The notes under the pieces were generated by a model. That model was not told where the DNA came from and ran no database searches. It saw nothing but the letters and a program-made list of their open reading frames with translations. A stretch of DNA of 20,622 nucleotides from UBA2108 sp002713215 (GTDB lineage: Bacteria; Bacteroidota; Bacteroidia; Flavobacteriales_G; Salibacteraceae), in assembly GCA_937891015.1 (NCBI GenBank), contig CALAPY010000040.1, forward strand, positions 1 through 20,622, written 5' to 3'. Shown in pieces: positions 15,588 through 20,622 of this stretch. A program made the translations under genes and the position numbers. Positions within the stretch are counted from its first letter, which is position 1, and the number at the start of each line of letters is the position of its first letter.

Positions 15588-16674
15588 CGAACTCCCAAAT
15601 TCCATGAGGTAGGCACTAATAAACTCATCCAGGTTTCCATCCATAATTGATTGTACATCCGTGGTTTCGAAATTGGTCCTAAGGTCCTTAACCAGTTTAT
15701 AAGGGTGCATTACATAGTTTCGAATCTGACTCCCCCATTCTACCTTCATTTTTGATCCTTCAATTGCAGCCTTCTCTTCTTCTCGCTTGCGGATTTCCAG
15801 CTCATACAACTTGGATTTTAACAAGGTCATAGCATTTTCCTTATTCTGCAGCTGTGAACGAGATTCGGTATTCCTAATAATAATGCCCGTCGATTTATGT
15901 TCAAGTCGAACCCCGGTTTCTACCTTATTTACATTTTGTCCACCAGCACCACCCGATCTAAACGTTTCCCACACAATTTCACTTGGATGTACTTCTATTT
16001 CAATGCTGTCATCAACTACAGGGAATACAAACACAGAGGCAAATGAAGTATGTCTTCGGTTTTGACTATCAAAAGGTGAAATCCGAACCAGGCGATGCAC
16101 GCCGTTCTCTCCTTTTAAATACCCATAGGCAAAATCTCCATCCACCTCCAATCGAGCAGACTTTATACCTGCTCCATCGCCATCCAGCTTTTCGGAAATA
16201 CTTACTTTAAAACCCTTTTTTTCGCCATACATAACGTACATGCGCAAAAGCATTTCTGCCCAATCCTGGCTCTCTGTTCCCCCGGCGCCGGAATTAATTT
16301 CTATAATCGCAGACAGTGCATCTTCTTCTTCGGAGAGCATGTTTTTAAATTCGATCTCCTCCAGGAGTTTGACTAAATCTCCAAACGTTTTTTCTAATTC
16401 CTCTTCAGAACCTTCGCCTTCGTCAAGGTATTCTTTAAGAATTTGAACCTCATCCAATAAGTCCTGGAGCTTGTTGTAACTGGTAACCCAATATTTCTTT
16501 TGATTGATTTTCTTTAGCACCAGTTCGGCTTGTTTGGGATCGTCCCAAAAGTTTGGTGCTAAAGTCTGCTGTTCTTCGTCTTCTACTTGTTCCTTTAATT
16601 TATCGTAGTCAAAGATGCCCCCTTAACGCTAACAAGCGTCCAGCTACATCATTTATTTGATCAGCACTAATCAT
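15570..16674 (-). CDS. prfB: Peptide chain release factor 2, with programmed +1 frameshift (367 aa)
   Basis: RF2 releases the finished peptide at UGA and UAA. Translation starts at ATG 16674 and runs 21 codons (MISADQINDVAGRLLALRGHL) to an in-frame TGA at 16611-16609. The slippery CTT TGA C then requires a +1 shift (skip base 16611), resuming with GAC at 16610 (LDYDKLKEQ...) and continuing 346 codons to TAG at 15572-15570. The full product is 367 aa, the usual RF2 length. An SD-like AGGGGG (16623-16618) sits three bases before CTT, as in E. coli. Domain marks are the tripeptide anticodon SPF (in RISPFDSQ) and the catalytic GGQ (GGAGGQNVNKVETGVR). Its ATG overlaps the recX stop (ATGATTAG, 8 bases). 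A high RF2 level favours termination at the TGA, giving autoregulation. An annotation starting at the internal GTG near 16520 would lose about 51 residues. Confidence 0.96.
16608..16623 (-). promoter_or_regulatory. prfB +1 programmed frameshift site
   Basis: Read on the minus strand: AGGGGG CAT CTTTGAC. It has the SD-like stimulator, the conserved 3-nt spacing, the CTT P-site codon that re-pairs in +1, and the TGA read by RF2 itself. It differs from the E. coli site only at TAT to CAT. It is the autoregulatory switch of RF2 synthesis. Confidence 0.95.
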
Positions 16675-17137
16675 ATAATTCGTTGTATTTCTTAGTTATA
16701 AAATCGTATTCGTATCCTTTATTTGTAAGGTATCGAAACACCTTAGACTTAATTTCAAGTTGATTGCCGGAATAAGCTTCCTTCTTTTTTTGTAAGAGCG
16801 ATCCAAGGCGCAACAAATAATCTTTTCTATCTATTTCCAAATAAGCTTCCTGAATGCAATAATCAGAAATATTTTTTGATTTTAATTCCTTTTTGATCTT
16901 GTTCCAGCCCCAACTTTTCTGATTGAATTTACTTCTTGCATATAATCCGGCAAACCGACTTTCATTGACAAAATTATGCTCAATTAAAAAAGCTATTAAC
17001 TCCTCAACATGCTCAGGGTTCACCTGCCATTCGTTCAATTTCTTACGAACATCCTGATGACAGCACTCTTTTTTTGCGCAATAGGCTAAAATCCTAGCCC
17101 TAGCCTCTTGGATTGAATATTTTTTACCTCTAACCAT
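16667..17137 (-). CDS. recX: Regulatory protein RecX (156 aa)
   Basis: RecX binds RecA filaments and modulates recombination and SOS activity. The protein is short, basic and all-helical, with the family's three-helix repeats: ARARILAYCAKKECCHQDVR at the N-terminus, then VEELIAFLIEHNFVNESRFAGLYARSKF, and WGWNKIKKELKSKNISDYCI in the second repeat. The C-terminal part (KVFRYLTNKGYEYDFITKKYNEL) matches the third repeat. It begins 21 bp after the RNase E/G gene and its stop overlaps the prfB start by 8 bases, so the three are likely cotranscribed, and prfB translation may depend on recX translation. recA is not in the window. Confidence 0.9.
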   Translation of the reverse strand: MVRGKKYSIQEARARILAYCAKKECCHQDVRKKLNEWQVNPEHVEELIAFLIEHNFVNESRFAGLYARSKFNQKSWGWNKIKKELKSKNISDYCIQEAYLEIDRKDYLLRLGSLLQKKKEAYSGNQLEIKSKVFRYLTNKGYEYDFITKKYNELYD

Positions 17138-17158
17138 TAGCCGTGGCTAAAATAGTTT

Positions 17159-18697
17159 TCAGGCTTTAATATTCTCTCCTTTTTCGTCAATAAAATGATA
17201 TTCTACCAGAGGCAAAGAGTTAGACGAGGTGATTTTAATCCACTTCATATTTTGCCTCAACCACTTCCACTGATACTTGTGTTGCTGAAAATATGCCCTA
17301 ATGAAAGGATGGCAATGAATACTAACTTTCTTGTGACCGGAAGCTAATATCTGCTTCAGTTTATTCTCAATATCATCGATAAGCAAAATAGTAGCCCTAA
17401 CCTCCTTGGAACCATCGGCCGTTGGAATTGTCTCGGATGTCTTTATTTCCATTTCAGGCCGAACACGTTGACGTGTAATTTGAACCAAACCAAATTTAGA
17501 CGGAGGTAAAACATGATGTTTGGCCTTATCGTCCTTCATAAATTCGATCATTTTGTTCAGTAACGCCTTTCTGTTTTCAGCCTTACGTTGATCAATAAAA
17601 TCTACTACGATTATACCTCCCATATCACGAAGCTTAAGTTGCCTTGCGATCTCCTGGGCCGATTCAATGTTCACCCTTAGGGCATTCGATTCCTGGTCTT
17701 TGTCCTTTTTAGCCGTATTTCCACTATTAACATCAATAACATGCAATGCTTCAGTATGTTCAATAACCAAATATGCTCCGGACTTCATGGTTACATTTCG
17801 TCCGAAAAGGCTTTTTATCTGCTTTTCAATTCCAAAGTGATCAAATATTCTTGGCTTATTAACATACTTAAGAATATTGACTTTTTCAGGTGCAATGGTA
17901 TTTAAGTATGCTTTAATTTCTTCATGGAGAACCTTTTCGTTAATGGCTATTCCATTGTAGCTTGGGTTCAGCATATCGCGAAGAAATGCGGCTGACTTAC
18001 TTAACTCACCCAATATCTTTTGGGGTGGTTTAGCTTCTTGAATACTGTCATGCAATCCTTCCCATCGGCTTACCAGGTCTTTTAAATCCTGGTCCAATTC
18101 TGCAACCTTTTTGCTCTCTGCAACAGTTCGAATGATAACGCCAAAATTCTTTGGTTTAATGCTCTCAATTAAGCTTTTAAGCCTAACCTTTTCAGCTTTA
18201 TTTCTAATTCTACTCGAAATTGAAATTCGATCCGAGAATGGAACCAAAACCAGGAATCGGCCTGCAAGCGATAACTCACAGGTAATTCGAGGGCCTTTTG
18301 TAGAAATTGGTTCTTTGGCAATTTGAACTACAATTTCCTGGCCCTGTTTTAAGACGTCATTTATCTTTCCGTCTTTTTCAATATCTTTTTCAAAGGTGAA
18401 AGAGTTGAGCAGCTTTTCCTTACTCTTTTTCTTTCTAATTCCCGTAAGATATTTTTTAAGGGACTTCAGTTGAGGCCCCAAATCGAGGTAGTGCAAAAAA
18501 GCGTCCTTTTCGTATCCCACGTCTACGAAGGCCGCGTTTAAGCCTGGAACAATTTTCTTGATTCTTCCTAAATAGAGGTCACCAACACTATACTGATTAT
18601 CAGACTTTTCGTTGTGTAATTCAACGAGTCTTTTATCCTCAAGTAGAGCTATTCTAACCTCTTCAGAAGAAGCATCAATAATGAGCTCCTTGTTCAC
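17159..18697 (-). CDS. rng: Ribonuclease E/G family endoribonuclease (512 aa)
   Basis: This endoribonuclease of the RNase E/G family acts in rRNA maturation and mRNA decay in the cytoplasm. Features are an N-terminal RNase H-like start (MNKELIIDASSEEVRIALLE), an S1 RNA-binding domain at about 37-125 (VGDLYLGRIKKIVPGLNAAF, VDVGYEKDAFLH), the 5'-sensor/RNase H region, and the two Mg-binding aspartates in HVIDVNSGN (Asp322) and GGIIVVDFIDQR (Asp366). The conserved FGLVQITRQRVRPE follows at about 402-415. The CPxCxG Zn-link that normally comes next is absent; the stretch reads SETIPTADGSKE. Length (512) is close to RNase G (489), with no RNase E-type C-terminal scaffold. It follows the COX24-like gene by 64 bp, with a hairpin in the gap, and precedes recX by 21 bp. 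Confidence 0.94.
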   Translation of the reverse strand: MNKELIIDASSEEVRIALLEDKRLVELHNEKSDNQYSVGDLYLGRIKKIVPGLNAAFVDVGYEKDAFLHYLDLGPQLKSLKKYLTGIRKKKSKEKLLNSFTFEKDIEKDGKINDVLKQGQEIVVQIAKEPISTKGPRITCELSLAGRFLVLVPFSDRISISSRIRNKAEKVRLKSLIESIKPKNFGVIIRTVAESKKVAELDQDLKDLVSRWEGLHDSIQEAKPPQKILGELSKSAAFLRDMLNPSYNGIAINEKVLHEEIKAYLNTIAPEKVNILKYVNKPRIFDHFGIEKQIKSLFGRNVTMKSGAYLVIEHTEALHVIDVNSGNTAKKDKDQESNALRVNIESAQEIARQLKLRDMGGIIVVDFIDQRKAENRKALLNKMIEFMKDDKAKHHVLPPSKFGLVQITRQRVRPEMEIKTSETIPTADGSKEVRATILLIDDIENKLKQILASGHKKVSIHCHPFIRAYFQQHKYQWKWLRQNMKWIKITSSNSLPLVEYHFIDEKGENIKA

Positions 18698-18730
18698 AAT
18701 TTAAATTGTAAACCACATGGTATAAGAAGA

Positions 18731-18759
18731 TGATTGAAAGGGAGCCGGGCCCCCAATCA
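18731..18759 (-). promoter_or_regulatory. GC-rich hairpin in the RNase E/G leader
   Basis: On the minus strand TGATTG (18759-18754) pairs exactly with CAATCA (18736-18731), and inside it GGGGG pairs with CTCCC with one G-U and a small TTT bulge. No U-run follows, so it is a poor intrinsic terminator. It lies 3 bp after the COX24-like stop and 33 bp before the rng start, so it may be an mRNA processing or stability element, or an attenuator. Confidence 0.45.
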
Positions 18760-18761
18760 AA

Positions 18762-18854
18762 TTACTTCTTATGCTTGTGTCTGTTCTTTCTAAGACGCTT
18801 TTTTCTCTTGTGGGTAGAGATCTTGTGTCTTTTTCTTTTTTTACCGCTTGGCAT
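18762..18854 (-). CDS. COX24/AURKAIP1-domain basic peptide (30 aa), probable ribosome-associated protein
   Basis: The reading frame runs from ATG at 18854 to TAA at 18764-18762. The peptide is extremely basic (MPSGKKRKRHKISTHKRKKR, then LRKNRHKHKK), with lysine, arginine and histidine making up most residues. This matches the short Bacteroidota proteins named AURKAIP1/COX24 domain-containing (PF08213-type), related to mitochondrial small-subunit protein mS38. A ribosomal role in bacteria is inferred from that relationship. It starts 3 bp after the TPR gene stop and lies between HU-TPR and RNase E/G, so it is almost certainly cotranscribed with them. An open frame of 65 codons on the opposite strand here is only its antisense shadow. 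Confidence 0.87.
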   Translation of the reverse strand: MPSGKKRKRHKISTHKRKKRLRKNRHKHKK

Positions 18855-18857
18855 ATT

Positions 18858-19337
18858 TCAATGTTTTAATAATTTATTTATTCCTTCTTCGGCAAGTTTC
18901 GATATCTCTTTGTTGCTTGCCGATTGAACAACAAATTCATAATTTTTAATGGCGTTATTAGTATCTCTTTCCATTTCGAAAGAGTACCCTAACAAGTACC
19001 ACCCTTCAATGTGGCTTGGGTTCACCTTTGTAAGTGACTCAAACCGATTAATTGCTTTTTTATACTGCCCCGATTGAATAGAAAAATTACCGAGATAATA
19101 CAATGCTTTTTCGTTGTTTGGATCTTCCTCTATGACCTCCTTTAGCAACTTAATCCCCTGCATGGGCGAACCTTTGCCCTGAGTAATGATTTCAACCGCC
19201 TTATCAACTTTTGAGTCCAGTGTTAAAACCTCCTTACCAGGCTGCTCTTTGCCAGGTTTATGAGGAAGGAACGCAATTAATACGCCCAAACCGACAACCA
19301 GAGTAATCGCAATTATTTTACCCTGGGTAAATTTCAT
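18858..19337 (-). CDS. Membrane-anchored TPR protein (159 aa)
   Basis: The N-terminus (MKFTQGKIIAITLVVGLGVLIAFLP) is a membrane anchor or uncleaved signal segment, followed by a charged linker (PGKEQPGKEVLTLDSK). Residues about 60-150 contain TPR-like helical hairpins (GIKLLKEVIEEDPNNEKALY, YLGNFSIQSGQYKKAINRFE, then a unit with NPSHIEGWYLLGYSF), which normally mediate protein-protein contacts. The TPR face is probably periplasmic, judged from the N-terminal anchor. It begins 2 bp after the HU stop and ends 3 bp before the COX24-like ATG, so it is firmly in that operon. The binding partner is unknown. Confidence 0.88.
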   Translation of the reverse strand: MKFTQGKIIAITLVVGLGVLIAFLPHKPGKEQPGKEVLTLDSKVDKAVEIITQGKGSPMQGIKLLKEVIEEDPNNEKALYYLGNFSIQSGQYKKAINRFESLTKVNPSHIEGWYLLGYSFEMERDTNNAIKNYEFVVQSASNKEISKLAEEGINKLLKH

Positions 19338-19339
19338 TC

Positions 19340-19627
19340 TTAAGCCTTTACTTTATCCTTTACCTCGTTGGCAAAAGTTTTAGACGGCTTAAATGCTGGA
19401 ATATTATGAGCTGGAATAATAATACTCTTGTTTTTTGAAATGTTTCTACCTGTTTTTTCAGCTCTTCTTTTAATAATGAAACTTCCAAAACCACGTAAAT
19501 AAACATTATCACCATTAGTCATGGAATTTTTGATCACACCCATGAAGGCCTCTACTGTGTTTTGAACAATGTGTTTTTCAACCCCAGTCTCTTCCGCAAT
19601 TTCGTTAACAATGTCCGCTTTAGTCAT
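19340..19627 (-). CDS. hup: HU/IHF family nucleoid DNA-binding protein (95 aa)
   Basis: This is a small histone-like protein that bends and compacts DNA as a dimer. It has the classic arrangement: two N-terminal helices (MTKADIVNEIAEETGVEKHI), the conserved core strand (VYLRGFGSFIIKRRAEKTGRN), a beta-arm with the DNA-intercalating turn (IIIPAHNIPAFKPS) and a C-terminal helix (KTFANEVKDKVKA). Length is typical. It is the first gene of the minus-strand run and is preceded by a TATATTTG promoter box in the 135-bp region shared with mutY. Whether it is HU-like or IHF-like cannot be decided by eye. Confidence 0.95.
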   Translation of the reverse strand: MTKADIVNEIAEETGVEKHIVQNTVEAFMGVIKNSMTNGDNVYLRGFGSFIIKRRAEKTGRNISKNKSIIIPAHNIPAFKPSKTFANEVKDKVKA

Positions 19628-19698
19628 TCTTGTTACTTTTCTATGTTATTAATATATAGATTGTTATCCTTAATTATTACCCATTTTTTACAGGGGCG

Positions 19699-19731
19699 CA
19701 AATATATAACAATCAACAATACAAAAAACAA
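19699..19731 (-). promoter_or_regulatory. Promoter of the HU operon, TTG-N22-TATATTTG
   Basis: On the minus strand TATATTTG (19699-19706) matches TAnnTTTG. TTG at 19729-19731 (inside TTTG, 19729-19732) lies 22 bp upstream of it, within the reported 17-23 spacing. It predicts a leader of about 65 nt before the HU ATG. An alternative TTG at 19722-19724 gives a 15-bp spacer. It probably drives the whole HU to prfB run. Confidence 0.55.
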
Positions 19732-19762
19732 ATAGTTGTGTCTAAATTCGTTACGTCAAATT

Positions 19763-20622
19763 ATGGATCGATATAATGTTCAACAAGCCATTTCAGATTG
19801 GTATCAAATTAATAAACGAGACCTCCCCTGGCGTGGCATCTCCGATCCTTATAAAATTTGGCTATCGGAGATAATACTTCAACAAACAAGGGTAAATCAA
19901 GGGCTCAGTTATTACTTGAAATTTGTGGCGGTTTATCCAAATGTTGATTCATTGGCCTCTGCCAAAGAGGATGACATATTAAAACTTTGGCAAGGACTAG
20001 GATACTATTCAAGAGCACGAAACCTGCTTGCGGCAGCCAATCAAATAGTTAAACAAAAAGAGTTTCCTGCTTCTTACAAGGAGTTATTAAAACTTAAAGG
20101 GGTTGGTGAGTACACAGCCGCTGCGATTGCCTCCTTTGCATACGAAGAACCAGTTGCTGTTGTTGATGGGAACGTTTATCGAGTGCTTGCGAGAATTTTT
20201 GGAATAAGTACGGCCATTGATAGTTCAACAGGAAAAAAGGAGTTTTTAGAAATTGCTAACTCTATTTTAAATAAACAGGACCCCTCAACCTGGAATCAGG
20301 CAATTATGGAATTTGGTGCACTCCAGTGCATACCCAAATCTCCAAATTGTTCAACCTGTCCGATTCACACGGAATGTTTTGCTTTCAATAACGATCGAAT
20401 TGACGCACTACCTTATAAAAAGGGAAAAACCAAACAACAAGTTCGTCACATCTATTATTACTTCACGAGGTTCAACGAACAAACCATTATTAAAAAAAGG
20501 CCTGCAAAAGGGGTTTGGGGAGGACTGTTTGAATTTCCAGCCCTGGAAGTCAACCACGAAATACCGATAGATAAAGCTATCGCACATATTAAAAGCGAAT
20601 TAGAAATAAGTGAAGATGATTT
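19763..20622 (+). CDS. mutY: A/G-specific adenine DNA glycosylase MutY, 5' part (truncated by window end)
   Basis: This base-excision repair enzyme removes adenine mispaired with 8-oxoguanine. The frame is open from ATG 19763 to the last base (286 full codons) with no stop, so the C-terminus is missing. Motifs are the substrate and catalytic segment WLSEIILQQTRV with the catalytic Glu, the helix-hairpin-helix LKGVGEYTAAAIASFAY followed by the catalytic Asp in AVVDGNVYRVLAR, and a complete 4Fe-4S ligand set C-x6-C-x2-C-x5-C (CIPKSPNCSTCPIHTEC). The beginning of the C-terminal NUDIX-like 8-oxoG-recognition domain is present (KGVWGGLFEFP). It is divergent from HU. In several Flavobacteriia mutY is followed by ssb and gldE/gldD; that part lies outside the window. 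Confidence 0.96.
   Translation, partial: MDRYNVQQAISDWYQINKRDLPWRGISDPYKIWLSEIILQQTRVNQGLSYYLKFVAVYPNVDSLASAKEDDILKLWQGLGYYSRARNLLAAANQIVKQKEFPASYKELLKLKGVGEYTAAAIASFAYEEPVAVVDGNVYRVLARIFGISTAIDSSTGKKEFLEIANSILNKQDPSTWNQAIMEFGALQCIPKSPNCSTCPIHTECFAFNNDRIDALPYKKGKTKQQVRHIYYYFTRFNEQTIIKKRPAKGVWGGLFEFPALEVNHEIPIDKAIAHIKSELEISEDD

Noticed and set aside
15570..16674. prfB looks frameshifted, a possible pseudogene
   Set aside because: The break is exactly CTTTGAC after an AGGGGG stimulator, 21 codons in, and both parts join to a full-length RF2 with SPF and GGQ. It is programmed recoding.
18730..18927. 65-codon plus-strand ORF opposite the COX24-like gene
   Set aside because: It is the antisense of a Lys/Arg-rich gene, which produces a Leu/Phe-rich shadow; the opposite strand has the recognised family and operon context.

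Overview
The window looks like a chromosomal segment of a Bacteroidota bacterium, most likely of the Flavobacteriales; I cannot fix the family. The evidence is: three secreted proteins with type IX secretion (T9SS) C-terminal domains (two type A, one type B/gliding-associated), SprB-like repeats, AT-rich leaders without Shine-Dalgarno sites, recurrent promoters of the Bacteroidota form TTG...TAnnTTTG, and a 30-residue COX24/AURKAIP1-type basic protein. No tRNA, rRNA, CRISPR array, insertion sequence or phage gene was seen.

Layout. 1-175: 3' end of an ABC ATPase gene. 305-5953: two tandem paralogous T9SS type A cell-surface or secreted proteins (762 and 1007 aa), followed by a strong, probably bidirectional terminator. 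6109-7607 (minus): mlaF-mlaE lipid-transport ABC pair. 7659-9520 (plus): a 52-aa lipoprotein, an SprT-like metalloprotease and mannose-1-phosphate guanylyltransferase, probably one operon, diverging from mlaE through a very compact promoter region. 9517-10920 (minus): class II fumarase, whose stop codon overlaps that of manC. 11041-11196: a 51-aa membrane protein with a well-formed promoter, converging on an ArsC-family reductase (minus). 11662-15519: a large T9SS type B protein with a C-type-lectin-like domain and about 13 Ig/PKD-like repeats. 15570-19627 (minus): a compact housekeeping run HU - TPR protein - COX24-like peptide - RNase E/G - RecX - RF2. RF2 needs the classic programmed +1 frameshift. 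19763-end: start of mutY, divergent from HU.

Function. Two themes mix here: cell-surface display through T9SS (three large repeat proteins, whose export machinery is not in the window), and core housekeeping (envelope lipid transport, nucleotide-sugar supply, TCA cycle, translation termination, RNA processing, nucleoid and DNA repair). I see no convincing new multi-gene system. The least ordinary items are the tandem paralogues that differ by a whole N-terminal domain, the lectin-like/multi-repeat type B protein without an adjacent PorP/SprF partner, and three small genes (30, 51 and 52 aa). Others are an RF2 frameshift site that keeps a Shine-Dalgarno-like stimulator where the neighbouring genes show none, an RNase E/G without the Zn-link cysteines, and a GC-rich hairpin in front of the RNase gene.
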